A program made the translations under genes and the position numbers. Positions 12,729-24,888 of a DNA stretch of 64,000 nucleotides are shown piece after piece. Below the pieces are notes generated by a model. That model made no database searches. It worked only from the letters and a program-made list of their open reading frames with translations, and was not told where the DNA came from. Source of the DNA: Chrysaora quinquecirrha (Eukaryota > Cnidaria > Scyphozoa > Semaeostomeae > Pelagiidae); the NCBI GenBank assembly GCA_014526335.1, contig JACTAT010000285.1, positions 535,297 through 599,296 of the forward strand, read 5' to 3'. Each line of letters begins with the position of its first letter. Position 1 is the stretch's first letter.

Positions 12729-13618
12729 NNNNNNNNNNNNNNNNNNNNNNNNNNNNNNNNNNNNNNNNNNNNNNNNNNNNNNNNNNNNNNNNNNNNNNNN
12801 NNNNNNNNNNNNNNNNNNNNNNNNNNNNNNNNNNNNNNNNNNNNNNNNNNNNNNNNNNNNNNNNNNNNNNNNNNNNNNNNNNNNNNNNNNNNNNNNNNNN
12901 NNNNNNNNNNNNNNNNNNNNNNNNNNNNNNNNNNNNNNNNNNNNNNNNNNNNNNNNNNNNNNNNNNNNNNNNNNNNNNNNNNNNNNNNNNNNNNNNNNNN
13001 NNNNNNNNNNNNNNNNNNNNNNNNNNNNNNNNNNNNNNNNNNNNNNNNNNNNNNNNNNNNNNNNNNNNNNNNNNNNNNNNNNNNNNNNNNNNNNNNNNNN
13101 NNNNNNNNNNNNNNNNNNNNNNNNNNNNNNNNNNNNNNNNNNNNNNNNNNNNNNNNNNNNNNNNNNNNNNNNNNNNNNNNNNNNNNNNNNNNNNNNNNNN
13201 NNNNNNNNNNNNNNNNNNNNNNNNNNNNNNNNNNNNNNNNNNNNNNNNNNNNNNNNNNNNNNNNNNNNNNNNNNNNNNNNNNNNNNNNNNNNNNNNNNNN
13301 NNNNNNNNNNNNNNNNNNNNNNNNNNNNNNNNNNNNNNNNNNNNNNNNNNNNNNNNNNNNNNNNNNNNNNNNNNNNNNNNNNNNNNNNNNNNNNNNNNNN
13401 NNNNNNNNNNNNNNNNNNNNNNNNNNNNNNNNNNNNNNNNNNNNNNNNNNNNNNNNNNNNNNNNNNNNNNNNNNNNNNNNNNNNNNNNNNNNNNNNNNNN
13501 NNNNNNNNNNNNNNNNNNNNNNNNNNNNNNNNNNNNNNNNNNNNNNNNNNNNNNNNNNNNNNNNNNNNNNNNNNNNNNNNNNNNNNNNNNNNNNNNNNNN
13601 NNNNNNNNNNNNNNNNNN
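12729..13618. other. Assembly gap of 890 N
   Basis: Run of N. Reading frames spanning it are artefacts. The missing DNA probably holds the rest of the integrase-like gene, because its N-terminal helix-turn-helix lies directly beside the gap on the minus strand. Confidence 0.99.
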
Positions 13619-13660
13619 CTTGCTATTAGGACACTGTTTTGATATTTGTTCCAACCTCTT

Positions 13661-13885
13661 TATAGCCCATATCCCTGTAGACGTCTCAATAATGTACTGT
13701 AGCTGATGCTAACGCTATGATGTTTTGCAAGAAAATGAAGTATGTCGTCATAGCTGTAGCCACAGTAGAAGTAATATGTCAGATTTTCTCCTTCATCAAA
13801 GTTGTCTTCTGCTCTTTCTGTTTCTTTGACATCAGAATCATTTTCAACATTCCCAACTTGTTTATTCTGTAGACCTGCAATAAAG
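13661..13885 (-). pseudogene. Integrase-type N-terminal helix-turn-helix fragment
   Basis: Minus-strand translation gives an acidic leader, then YYFYCGYSYDDILHFLAKHH and SYSTLLRRLQGYGL before a stop. The pattern YF-x-x-GY-x-Y-x-x-I-x-x-x-L...S-x-x-TL-x-R-x-L...GL is the N-terminal DNA-binding region of a metazoan family of rve-integrase transposon proteins. The catalytic core would be downstream, inside the assembly gap, or is lost because of the stop. Opposite in orientation to the HECT gene. Assignment is by motif memory. Confidence 0.6.
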
Positions 13886-14289
13886 AATTGCTACTTTTAC
13901 GACCTTATTTGATAAGATTGCATGACTGACCTGTACTGCTTTCTTCCTTTCATTCACAGACATGGATAGTCTAGCGCATTGACACTTTTGACATGAAACT
14001 CAATGCTAGATATTTTAACAAGCAAAACTGAAAATTTTTAATGTGGATAAAATCTTGATAAAATGATTGGATTTAAACACCATTGAAAAAATTGAGAAAT
14101 ATACCAAAGAAATTCATACTCACTGTTCCCACACCAGTATCACAATTTGAACAAGGCATTGTACCACAAAGTCAACTTGTCAATTAGACAATTTTGGTTA
14201 ACCGGTCAGTCCAATGCCAATACATTACTTAGCCATGTCTTCTTTATGTTCCACTGTGTGAAGAATGTAATTGTCAAAAGCATTTTTTG

Positions 14290-14445
14290 GATTTCCATTT
14301 CTTTGTTTTGCAGTGGCATTCTTTGTTTTGCCATGCCTTTCTTTGATTTGCAGCAGCTTTCTCTGCTTTGTCTGGCTTTCTTTCATTTGCCGTGGCTTTC
14401 TTTATTTTGCCGTGGCTTTCTTTGTTTTGCATAGCTTTGTTAAAC
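14290..14445. repeat. 20 bp minisatellite in the right TIR (inverted)
   Basis: Repeats of CTTTGTTTTGCCGTGGCTTT, the reverse complement of the array at 9353-9490. Part of the right terminal repeat of the 9217-14578 element. Confidence 0.9.
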
Positions 14446-14579
14446 CATGCGATTGGTTTTTATATTTGATATTTCTTTTCTAAATTAATGCACATTTTTT
14501 TTTATATGCGAGTCTAATTTTCAAATTGTGCTTTTTCCTTTTTTATTTGTGTGCATTCTTTTTTAAACGTGTGTGACAT

Positions 14580-15475
14580 ATGTGGGCCACCGTTTCTTTA
14601 TCTATCTCGATGCTTCCATAAAAATACGCCTCACAGACTTTAAGGTATGCCATGCTGATACCATCACACAGCATTGTGATGTAGCAAAATTTAAAACCTG
14701 TCTGCTGGTCTACCACAAAGACAAAAGGAACATTCCACTTCCAGAGATCCTGCTAATCTCTCATAATTCTTTGAACATGCATGCTTTTCTTTCCATTCTG
14801 CATCATCATCAACCTTACTCTCACAATTTCAGGAAAAATTAACAAAACCTGAAAGCCTATTGCGAGTCCTGTAAGCATATCGGTAACAGATGCTACCCCA
14901 TTATGGGATCTAAGGCCACCCTTTTGCCAGACACCATCATATGACACAACAATGTTAAGGATTGCATGCTCATCTGGATCAACTCCAATGTCACAGTATG
15001 CTTTTACTATTGCCTTTTCGGTTTCCTTGGTCATCTGTTTGAATGTTTCCATACTACTTTGCTCAAGTATGTTGTTATGTGTGTTTTAGCATTTTGGCTA
15101 AGAAAAAATGGCATATTCATAATACTGGCCCACTCCTGCATAGATAAAAATCCGCAAGCAATACCTCTGAATGCCAATTTGGTTCTGGTTTTAATGTCAA
15201 AGGGTACATTTTGCATGTTCGAGTTTCTAAATCTTTGGCACAGAAAGTTATTTTGAGAAAAATCTTCACAACTTAGGCAAGATGAACATGATTTCGCAGA
15301 AAATCTGAATTTAATTTCAGGAAGGACTTTGAAAATAACACCAGATAATCCACATTTCGGACAGAGGTAACTTTCAACCAGCCTTGACACAAGCTGTTCC
15401 TGGGCATAAAATAGCATATTAGCTGGCCCAGTTCTTTTAATGTTGATATTCATGCCAAAAAGTTTCAATTTTTCT
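14580..15475 (-). pseudogene. Mutator-like transposase, N-terminal half (split gene)
   Basis: Minus-strand frames carry, in order: a Cys-rich region (CPKCGLSG and SCLSCEDF, about 15270-15370), KLAFRGIACGFLSMQEWASI near 15150, VSYDGVWQKGG (first acidic residue of the DDE core, about 14930-14945), and TMLCDGISMAYLKVCEAYFY (second acidic residue, about 14625-14670). The coding then breaks at the right end of the nested element; the remainder is at 8525-9175. Frame breaks lie around 15040 and 14750. Same family as the C-terminal half. Confidence 0.8.
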
Positions 15476-16269
15476 GCACTAGCTCAAGTTTTTTCATTCA
15501 AATGACTTCATTTTCAACGGCTTTTGTTCTTGCTGTCTTAACATTTTTTTATATCAGCATCATTGGCTTTTTAAATTCTCACTTTTGAAATGTTCTTCCG
15601 TTCACTCTCAAATGCTTGCCTGTTCTCAGCTAAACATTTCTCATCTTTCCACTAAACAATAAATTTTTCTTCACAATAATATATTGCAATCAATATGTCA
15701 TTTATTCTAAAAGACTTCTGACACTTTGATAACGGCACACTTTAAATATGAAAGCTTGAAAGAAAATTCGACAACATGGAGAAGTTGGGTTTGTCAATAG
15801 GAGATGTCATTATGGCAGTCATTTGACAAAAACAGCGAATAGTATAGCTCCTTACTAAGCTCCAGCCAGCCAGGAAGCATGTAAACAAACAGCATCTGTT
15901 GGCAATAGAGATTCCAATGTTTGACCTGCTTGCAACAATGATAAATTTCTCACCACTGATACTCCAGAGAAGACATGGCTTTCCAGAAATGGATTTCTGA
16001 GGCACAGGGATTTAAATATATGTCTACTGTTGTTGGTGTTTTGGGAGGGTAACCAAAAGGGGTCCCTTCACAAAATGCTTACAAAAGTAAAAATCAACAC
16101 TGATTTCAGCTGTAGATAAGCTATAACTCTGTACTTTAAATGTCATTTATATCACTTTTCTTGAGTTGGACAAAAAAGCGATGCGTGTTATTGCATTTTC
16201 AATACACATTTCCATATATTTAAATCAAAATGAAATCCAATAAAATTTGGGGAAATTCATAATTCCCGA
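15476..16269. other. AT-rich stretch upstream of the Mutator-like transposase
   Basis: No gene recognised. A 264-base minus-strand open frame at 15742-16005 has no known domain. The promoter-proximal end of the Mutator-like element may be here, but terminal repeats could not be identified against the 8.5 kb side. Confidence 0.4.
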
Positions 16270-17094
16270 CAGATGCATAACTGTTAGTTAGCTAGTAAGT
16301 TAGCTAGTTAGTTATTTAATTAGCTCGTTGAACAGTTTACCAGTTATTTAAAAATATACTTTGTTGATTATCAAGTAAGTATGACTTGTAACTCAGTTTG
16401 TTAGTTACGTAGTAAATTGATTAGTAATTTAGTTAATTTACTGGCCAGTAACTAAGTTAGTTACTAAGTTATTTAGTTCGTTTGTTTGTTAGTTAGTTTA
16501 ATGGTTAGTTAGATTGCTAATTATTTAGTAAGTTTGTTACTTAGATAGTTATTTAGGTACATTCGTAGTTAGTTGGTTAGTATGTATAGATTATGAATTA
16601 GCTGGCAGTTTAGTTAGTAAGTTAGTTTGTTGACTAGTTAGTTATTAAGGTAGTTGGCTAGCTTGTTAGTTAGTTAGTAAATAAGATAGATGGTTGGGTT
16701 GTTAGCTACATAGTTAGTTAGTTGGCAAGTTAGTTAATTGGTTAGTTATGTTGTAATTTCCTAGGCATAGCTTGTAAGTTAGTTTAAATGTTAGCTAGTT
16801 GGTTGTTTAGGCAACTAGCTAGTTAGTTTATTTGTTTGTTAGTTGGTAAGTTAGTTATGTTAATAGTTCATTGATTAGTTTGGTAGTTATTCAGATAAAT
16901 AGTTGGCTAGTTTATTAGTAAACACAGCTTATAACTCAGTGTAAGTTAATTAGCTGATTAGTTACTTATCAACAAAGTAGCTTAGTTGATTTGTTTATTA
17001 GTTAGTTGCATAGTTTATTGAATAGTTAGCTTGTAAGTTAATTAGTTTGTTGGCTAGTTCATTTGCTTAGATTGTAAGTTTTTATGTTAGTTAA

Positions 17095-17470
17095 GGTAAA
17101 TTTTAAGGTTATAGTTATGGCTTTTGTCAGGGTAAGGGATATTGGTAAAGTTTGGGTTATGTTTTGGGTTATGGTTTAAGTTAGGGTTAGCGTTAGGGTT
17201 ATGTTTAGGGTTAGGGATAGGGTAAGGATAAGGTTAAAGTAAGGAATATGGTAAGATTAAGGATTTGGGTCAGGGTAAAGAGTGAGTTTAAGGTTAGCAT
17301 TAGTATTAAGGTTAGGGTTAGGGGTATGCTTAGGGTTTGGCTTTTGGTGAGTGATAGAGTTAGGGTTAAGTTTAGGATTAGTCTTGGGGTTGAAGTAAGG
17401 GTTTGGGTTAGGGTTAAGGTTAGGATCGTAGTTAGGGCTAGGGTTATGGTTAGCTAGAATTAGGGTTATG
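17095..17470. repeat. Degenerate TTAGGG telomere-like tract
   Basis: About 375 bp of TTAGGG, TTAAGG, GTTAGGGTTA and TTTAGGG variants in one orientation, embedded in GTTA satellite. It is an interstitial telomere-like tract, not a chromosome end, because satellite continues on both sides. Confidence 0.85.
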
Positions 17471-19640
17471 GTTAGCTAGTTAGCAAAACTTACTTGTTTC
17501 TGGAAAATTGTTAGCTAGTAACTTTTGAAGAGAATTAGATAGTTTCAAAGCTAGTTAGTGAGATAGTTCTGTAGTAACGCAGTTAGTTAATTAGTTAGTT
17601 AGTTAGTTAGTTACTTAGTTATCTTAGGAGATATCTAACGTGTTAGTCACTTGGTTAGTAAGTTAGTTTGTTTGTTACCTATTTAGATAATTAGTTAGTT
17701 AGTTAGTTAGTTAGTTATATAAAAACAATGATAGTTAGTTAGTTACTAAGCATAACTTGTAAGTTAGCTAGTAAGTAAGTTATTCAGTATGTTGTACAAC
17801 TAATTGGTTGGTTGGGTAGTTAGTGAGCTTGTTACTTAGTTAGTAAACACAATAGATGGTTAGTTATATAGTTTCTTAGTTTGTTAGTTACCATGTTAGT
17901 TAGGAAGCATATCATTTAAGTCAAATAGTTAAGTAACTAGTATGTTTGTTTTATTTATTAGCAAGTTAGGTATTTAGTTAGTTAGTTAGGTAGTGAGTTA
18001 CAATGTTAGTTAGTGAGCATAGCTTGTAAGTCAATTCTTTATTTATTTAGTTAGTTAGTGAGTAAGATAGTTCGTTATTTTGTGGTTCCTTGGTTAGTTG
18101 TTAGCTATTTAGTTATATATTATATGTAGTAAGTTGGTTATAATTTGCATTGCTTGAAACTCAGTTAATTGGCTAGTAAGCTAGTTAGTTACTTTGTTAA
18201 TTAGTTAGTTATATAGTTAGCTTCTTAATTTCTTAGATAGTAACAAAGTTAGTTAGTTAGTTAGTTGGCTACAATGTTAGTTTGTTTCTTAGCAAGTTAG
18301 ATTGTTATAGATTGTAAGCTAGCTACTAAGTTAGTTGGTAAGTTATTTATGTAACTAGTTAGTAAGTTAGTTAGTTAGATGGTTAGTCAGATAGCTGATG
18401 TTAGTAGTTTTTTTGTTAGTTCATTAATTATTTTGATATATAGTCAGTTAGGTTTAGTTAGCAGTTAGCTTTTGCTCATTTAGATAGTTTGCTACTAAGT
18501 TAATTGCTATGTCTGTAAATAAGATAGTAAGTTGGTAAATTAGTTCATTAGTTTGTTAGATAGTTACATACTTAGTTATTTTGTTAGATAGCTAGATTGT
18601 ATGTTATTTAGTTAGCTAACTAGTGAATTATAATGTTAGTTACTAAGGATATCTTGTAAGTCAGTTAGCTAGTTAGCTAGTATGTCAGTGAGTCTTTTAC
18701 TTAGTTAACAAGTAAGTTAGTTAGTTAGTTAGTTAGTTTGTTAGTTAGTTTGTCAGTTAGCTAGTTAGCTTGTAGGCATAGCTTGTAGTTAGTTAGTTAG
18801 CTACTTAGTTAGTTAGTTAAGTAGTTAGTTAGTTGTTTATTTAGTTAGCTATGTTAGTTAGTTTGTTAGTAAGCTAGTTAGCCTGTAACCTTCACTTGTA
18901 AGATAGCTAGTAAGTAAGTCAGTTAGTTAGTTACTTCGTTTGGTATTTAGTTAGCTAGTTAGTTGTTTAGTTATTTAGTTAGTTAGCCTGATAGTTAGTC
19001 AGTAAACCAGATGATTAGTTAGTTAATTATCTGTTTAGTTAGTTAGCTATGTAAGTTTGTTAGTTTCCTACCCATTTATTTTGTTGGATCCTTCATGTAC
19101 TTGTTAGTTAGTAAGTTAGAAAGAATAGTTTGTGGGTTAATGGGTTAGTAAACAGTAGGAAGAGACTGAACATTTACATAATTACCTTTTTTGTTAGATA
19201 GTAAACACGATAGGTAGCCATTTAGGTAGTTAGTTAGTTTATTGTTTAGTTATTTTGCTGGTTGAGATGTTATTTTGTTGGTTTTGTTAATTAGTTATTT
19301 TGATGGATAGTCAGTGAGTAAGTCAGCATAGCATGCAAGTCAGTTACTTTGTTACTTTAAAAGTCAGTTAGTTACTTAGCTAGGTAGCAAATTAGTTAGT
19401 TAGTTAATCTGTTAGTTAGTTAGTTTGTTAGTTAGTTAGTTAGTCACTTAGTTAGTTCGTTGGTTAGTTAGTTAGTTTGTTAGTTATTACGTTAGCTAGT
19501 TTGTTCGTAATTTCGTTAGTTATGTAGATCGATAGTTAGTCAGTTATTCAATATGCATAGTTTGTAACTAAGTTAGTTAGTTAGCCAATAATTTACTTAC
19601 CTAATATTTATTTTCTAATGCAATAACTACGTTAGCTATT

Positions 19641-20304
19641 TTATAAAATTAAAAAAAAATTGACAAATTAGTTACATGCATAAGTATATAAAACATCTTC
19701 AGTGCAATATAATATTTAAAAGTAAAATGTTTAAAAAAGATATTTTATACAAAAAGCTATAAAACCAGAGAAAATTTGCATCAATGCCCATTACAGCAAT
19801 CATGTCACTGTTGCATTTTTCTCTATGTAATTCCATTTCTCAAAAGTTCTAGAGTTTTTGTCTCGATTTGATTTTTAAAGCACAGTCTTTTTATAGGGAT
19901 TATTGATGCTTCAAAATTTCTTCTTTCTTGATAATTCTTCGGTGCAGATGAGAGAATACTCCAGATGAACTTGTGATAATTGTTTTCTTGTAAATCTTTC
20001 GATGGCTCAGATTTCCATGTCTCCGCAACAGCTACATTTCTCAAAATTTATTATACATGAGGAGTGAGGATTCAAAATCTTGCTTCTAAATAAACTTCTA
20101 ACATTTCGTGTTTGCAATTTAATTAGGAGATTGAATTTATCGTTAGTAAAAGCATGAGACTTTTCCATAAATTTTTTGGACAGAGTTTCATTTTGTTGGC
20201 AAAACAGTAGAGATACAGAAGCAGATCTCTTTGGTAATTGGAATAAATGCTCAGACATCATTCTCCAACTTTGTCATAAAGATTTTGGCAAAGGTAACCG
20301 ATAA
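19641..20304 (-). mobile_element. Penelope-like retroelement tail (GIY-YIG region), 9 bp target duplication
   Basis: Minus-strand frames at 20261-20007 and 20044-19823 read LLIKLQTRNVRSLFRSK, then CSCCGD, then SEPSKDLQENNYHKFIWSIL, SSAPKNYQERRNFEAS and a terminal LLRNGIT. This is the conserved GIY-YIG-linked C-terminus of Penelope-like and related elements; the YIGET segment itself is deleted or frameshifted. The insertion is flanked by TTAGCTATT at 19632-19640 and 20305-20313. The duplicate locus near 4.39 kb lacks it. The 5' truncation is typical of target-primed insertion. Confidence 0.82.
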
Positions 20305-21224
20305 TTAGCTATTGTGTTATTTAGTTTGTTAGTTAGCTAGTTTTTTTGTTACTTCATTAGATTGTTAGTTAGTTACTATAATAGTAAATTGGTTTGTTAG
20401 TTAGTTAGCTAGTTATTTTCATACATAGATAATGAGTAAGTCAGTAAGCATATCTTGTAAGATAGCTAAAAGTTAGTTAGTCAGTTTGCGTTGCAACTTG
20501 TTAGTTAGCTATCTTCTTAGTTGGATAGTTAGCTTTTTATTTATATAGTAAACAATATAAATAGTTAGATAGTTAGCTTATTGGTTTGGTTAGTTTGCTA
20601 GTTACCATGTTAGTGACTGAGCACAGCATATAAGTCAGTTAGGTAGATTGTTGGTATGTCAGTTAGTTACTTTGTTTATTGACACGATAGTGTGTAGTTA
20701 CTTCATTAGTTTGTGAGTTACAATGTTAGTTAGTCAGCATAGCTCTTTAGTCAATTCTTTAGTTAGTTACTTGGTAAGATAGTAAAGTAATAAGTTGTTT
20801 AGTTTGTTGTTAGTTATGTTAGTTAGCTACTGCGTTACATAGTTAACTTGCTGAATCCTTCATTGGTTGATTAGTTTGTTAGTTAGTTAGTCAGTAAGTT
20901 CGTTAGTCGGATAGTTTGTTAGTTAAACAGTAAAGTTAGTAATCATTGCTTGTAAGTCAGTTATTTAGTTAGCTATGATGTCTGTTAATAGGTTAGATGC
21001 ATAGTTACTTAGTGAGTTAACCTGTTGGTTAGTTAGATAGTTAGTTAGTTAATTAGTTAGTTTGATTGTTAAGTTGTTGGTTACTTAGTTAGTTATACAG
21101 ACGGATAGTAAGTTAGTTTGTAAGCATGTGTTATCAGTTACTGAGTTAGATTGCTTGTTAGTTAGCTAATTAGTTAGTAAATTAGTTTGCTAGTTGAGAT
21201 ATTAGTTTGTTTGTTAGTTAACTA

Positions 21225-21470
21225 CAATCCCGGAAAAAACTCAATGAGACTTCAATTAAGTTTCATCAATTTAGAAATACTTTGTACAAAATAGGAAGAA
21301 AATGAACTCCCCCTCCCCCAATCCAATGCTGGGTTTATTTGATGTTGTACAGATTATCTTTTACTTTCATCTTTTCTTGGAAAAACCATATTGATTTGGG
21401 GAAGGGGGGTGATATGTTTGGTAAGGCATTCTTCCTGTTTGTCTCATGAGTTTTGTCTGGGATTGTCTTC
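21225..21470. mobile_element. Tc1-like MITE of about 245 bp with double inverted repeats
   Basis: Left end CAATCCCGGAAAAAACTCA after TA; right end TGAGTTTTGTCTGGGATTG. A second, inner inverted pair is C-rich (CCCCCTCCCCCAATCCAATG) and G-rich (CATATTGATTTGGGGAAGG). The same two-layer design is seen in the blocks flanking the Tc1-like transposases at 43.4-62.8 kb. Absent from the duplicate locus near 6.13 kb. Confidence 0.8.
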
Positions 21471-21542
21471 TACAAAACGTTCTCCCTGCTGATCACATGG
21501 TCAGAATCATTTCATGATCAAAAATAACATTATTCAACAATT

Positions 21543-22400
21543 ATTACCTGTTATCCTAAAAAAAAGCTCATTTCAGAGAGGATTGCTGGAAGAAAGGCTA
21601 TGAAATCAGAGAAAAGGTCTTAGAAACACTTCATGTTTACATCAAATAAATCAGACACACAGAGTTATATAAAATTTCAACATCTGATCTCATGCCCCAC
21701 AACAAATAAATGTATGACAACCTGTAGAACTTTACTCGTATGTGTGAATCTGTTACTGAGCAAACCCACATGCCTATACATATTATTTAAAATTAACTTG
21801 CAATGTTGACCAGAATAAAGACACAATTCGTGTCACACATGCCATGTATTACTTCTGCTCGTATCTCTATGCAGCTGACATTTACATATTTATTTCTCAA
21901 AAAGAGACATAAAAATTTTCTATCTGTTCAGTTTTTATCTATTATTATTTTCTATTATTAGTTATAGTTTCAGGTCATAATATTGCTATAATCAATAAAT
22001 TAGATCAGGCTTATACATTCGCAGGAATAGTCAAACTCACTAAACATCTGATACATGGATGTGACATGATTTGAGGAAAATTGATAAAGAAAGGCCAAGG
22101 CAAGGAACTTTGTTCAGTAACAGTAATTACTACCTGTTATCCTAAAAAAAAGCTCATTTCAGAGAGGATTGCTGGAAGAAAGGCTATCGAATCAGAGAAA
22201 AGGTCTTAGAAACACTTCATGTTTACATGAAATAAATCAGACATACAGAGTTATATAAAATTTCAACATCTGATCTCATGCCCCACAACAAATAAATGTA
22301 TGACAACCTGTAGGACTTTATTGTATGTGTGAATCTGGTACTGAGCAAATCCAGATGCCTATACATATTATTTAAAAATAACTTGCAATATTGACCGGAG
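21543..22400. repeat. Pair of about 270 bp direct repeats (LTR/TRIM-like)
   Basis: Copies at about 21543-21814 and 22131-22399 are about 95% identical by eye. Both run from ACCTGTTATCCTAAAAAAAAG to AACTTGCAATRTTGACCRG. The 316 bp between them have no coding potential. The layout resembles a terminal-repeat retrotransposon in miniature, or a local tandem duplication. It is missing from the duplicate locus. Confidence 0.7.
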
Positions 22401-23979
22401 TAGGCATAGCTTGTTAGTTAGCTAGAAAGTTAGGTAATTAGTTAGTTAGGTACCTAGTAAGTTGGTTTGTTAATTAGTTAATTAACAAGTTTATTAGTAT
22501 AATAGTTAGTTAGTTTTTTAGTAAATTAAATTGTTAACTAGATACTTTGTTGGGATGAGAGTTATACAAGTGGTTAATAAGGATATCATGAAAATTTGCG
22601 TGTGACATAGCTATAAAGTCACCTAGTTAGCAAGTTTGTTTCATATGTAGTTAGTTAGTTCATTAGTTAGATAGTTAGTTAGTTAGATAACTAGTTAGTT
22701 GATTGGTTTTTTAGTTAGTAAGCACAGCTTATCAGTTGGAATGTTAACATATTAGTATATTTGTGAAACATGTAGCTAGCAGGCTAGTTACTTTGTTAGT
22801 TAGGAAAATAATTAGTTTGTTATGGAGTTAGCTGCAGTTAGTTAGGGTTAGTTTGTTTGGTAGTTGGTGTGTTAGTTAGTTAGTTATTTAGTTACTTGCT
22901 TAATTAGTTCAATACTTTGCTAGTAAGTTAGCTAGTTTGTCAGTTAGTTTTAGTTAGTTAGTTAGTTAGCTAGTAAATTAGTTACTAAGATAGTAATGTA
23001 ACTAGTTAGTTAGTTAGTAAGTTAGCTTGTTTGCTAGTTAGTAAAGAAGAGGGTTAGTTTCATAAATAGTTGGTTAATTAGGTAAATTATTAGTTAGTTA
23101 GTTTCATTTGTTTGTTAGTTTAGTGAGTTAAAATGTTAGTTAGTAAGCCTAGCTTGTACATCAGTCCTCTATCTGAGCTAATTTCAGTTACAAGTTAGCT
23201 ACCTAGTTTGATTGTTAGTTTATCAGTTATCTTGTTAGTTTGAAAGCATGGCTTATAAGTTAGGTAGTAAGTTAGTTAGTTAGTTAGTTAGGTTGTTAGC
23301 TAGCTAGTTAGTTACCTAGTTAGTTAGTTGGTTAGTTAGTTAGTGAGTTAGTTAGTGAGTTAGTTAGATAGTTGGTTAGTTAGTTTGTATTTTTAGTTCG
23401 TTGGTTAGATTGCTAGTTATTTAGATTCAGAGATAGTTATTTAGTAAGCATAGATTGTAAGTTTGGTAGTAAGTTAGTTCTTAAGTTCGTATTGTAACAG
23501 GTTAATCAATTAGTTAGCTATTTAGATTGTTAGTTGATAAGTAAACAATATGGTTATGTAAATACTTAATGATTACTTACGTAGTTAGTTACTTGGTTAG
23601 TGGGTTACAATGTTAGTTAGTAAGCATGGCCTCTAAGTCAGTTAGTTAGTTAGCTAGTATATCAGTTTGTTACATAGTTTTATTAACAAGCTAGGTAGTG
23701 AGTTAGTTTGTAAGTTCGTGAGTTACAATGTTAGTTGTAAGAATAGCTAGAAAGTCAATTCCCTAGTTACTTAGGCCTAATGTACACTACAGCTTGAAAA
23801 AGCAGTTAGCAAGCTTTTTCAACCACAGGGTTTGTGCAACCGGCTTGATTTGAAAACTATTTCAAAATTATTATATGTCAACATAAATTTGCTATAGGAT
23901 TAATGCTCTGCCGCATCGCTTTTGATAAATTTGAATGATTACACTTAGTTCGATACATTTTCATGTGTAGCACAGCAAT

Positions 23980-24640
23980 GGCGCATTTCAGAAGACTTTT
24001 GAACAAAAACTATTTTTCAAATGATCAGGAAGATGATGATATACAACATCCAACTAAAGAACAGAACAGAGCAACACCACTGACTACGTCATTTCAAATT
24101 TCAATTTGTCTCAAGAACAAGCACTCTGTTGTTTGAAAGAAATCTTTCTCGCTTTAATAATTTCAATTTCACACCAATTCAAAGGCCAACACAGTTCCCC
24201 TTTTTCTATGACACGTATCAACCAATGTCCCCTATTCAAAATGGATCAATTAGTCTTATTTTCAGCCAGAGAGAAGCAACCCCTCAAATTTCGAAAAGAC
24301 AAATGGCGTAAGTTGCGAAAACCTAAGCAAAAGTTACTGATAGTCAAGCTAGTGGTAGATGATCTACATAACAAATCAATGCTTTGATGCATGCATGGTT
24401 TGAGTGCTTTGTTTATCTTGAAAGCCATCAAAATTCAGCAGCATGGCGCAGAATTTTGAGCAAGGTAAACGAAAACTTTTGAGCAAGAAAATGATGCACA
24501 AAGTGAAGAAATAACTGCGATATTGAAAGGACAGGTACAAAGAAGCAGCAGACAAGAGCATGAAAAGTGGAAGTGTGAGCAATGTGCCAAAATATTATGA
24601 CATTGTCAAGGAGGTTTTGGAACGAGAAGCCTTGCAATAA
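23980..24640 (+). pseudogene. Harbinger Myb/SANT-like DNA-binding protein, decayed
   Basis: ATG at 23980 opens MAHFRRLLNKNYFSNDQEDD, which soon hits a stop. Later pieces in other frames read WRRILSKVN (about 24445-24470) and RYKEAADKSMKSGSVSN followed by KYYDIVKEVLERE (about 24533-24640). The tryptophan/SANT pattern and the SG...YYD...VL tail match the Myb-like helper protein of PIF/Harbinger elements, which aids transposase nuclear import and DNA binding. Several indels; non-functional as read. Confidence 0.7.
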
Positions 24641-24888
24641 TGAATGAAGTAAGAAAGACTGAAGTACAAAATAACAGCAGAAAACACAAGGAACATACTT
24701 TTATAAAAATTGCAAAAATTTTCTCGGGTAAGAGAAGAGAGGGGTCTTTTGAATCAGAAGAAGAAGATTGATTTTTTTTATATTTAAATTGGAAACATGA
24801 ACAAAACATAGATATGAACTATCAGTATAGTATAACAGAACTCATAGTAGCATAAAGTCAGTAACAAAATGTATTCAAGTTTCAGCCT

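Larger units (their letters stand above)
9217..14578. mobile_element. Nested DNA transposon carrying a HECT gene and integrase-type HTH
   Basis: Bounded by inverted repeats starting TGTCAC at the left and ending GTGACA at the right, with AAAAAAGAATGCACACAAA and its complement just inside. The repeats run for some 280 bp and include a 20 bp minisatellite. The element lies inside a Mutator-like transposase gene, whose N- and C-terminal halves flank it. Cargo: a rightward HECT-domain gene and a leftward integrase-like helix-turn-helix fragment beside the assembly gap. No clean target duplication could be seen. The superfamily is uncertain; an integrase-type (for example IS3EU-like) element is possible but unproven. 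Confidence 0.8.
16270..23770. repeat. GTTA-rich satellite; duplication copy 2 from about 17.7 kb
   Basis: Same degenerate GTTAGTTA satellite as at 2.46-8.5 kb and colinear with it from about 17.7 kb. Paired landmarks: 2745/18000, 4240/19475, 5260/20730, 6040/21140, 6670/22490, 7900/23440 and 8193/23723. The part at 16.27-17.7 kb contains a telomere-like tract. Interruptions: a Penelope-like tail, a MITE and a direct-repeat pair. The 80-codon frame at 17248-17457 is only translated repeat. Confidence 0.85.

Noticed and set aside
12537..13706. Long open frames on both strands around 12.5-13.7 kb
   Set aside because: They run through the 890 N assembly gap; the residues are unknown and the frames are not evidence of genes.
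9217..14578. Target duplication for the HECT-bearing element
   Set aside because: Flanks (GACAAC and TATGTG) do not match; the original site in the transposase gene cannot be aligned confidently.
17248..17457. 69-codon open frame rich in Val and Arg
   Set aside because: Translation of the telomere-like tract.
17095..17470. True telomere
   Set aside because: Satellite and other sequence continue on both sides and the repeats are heavily degenerate.
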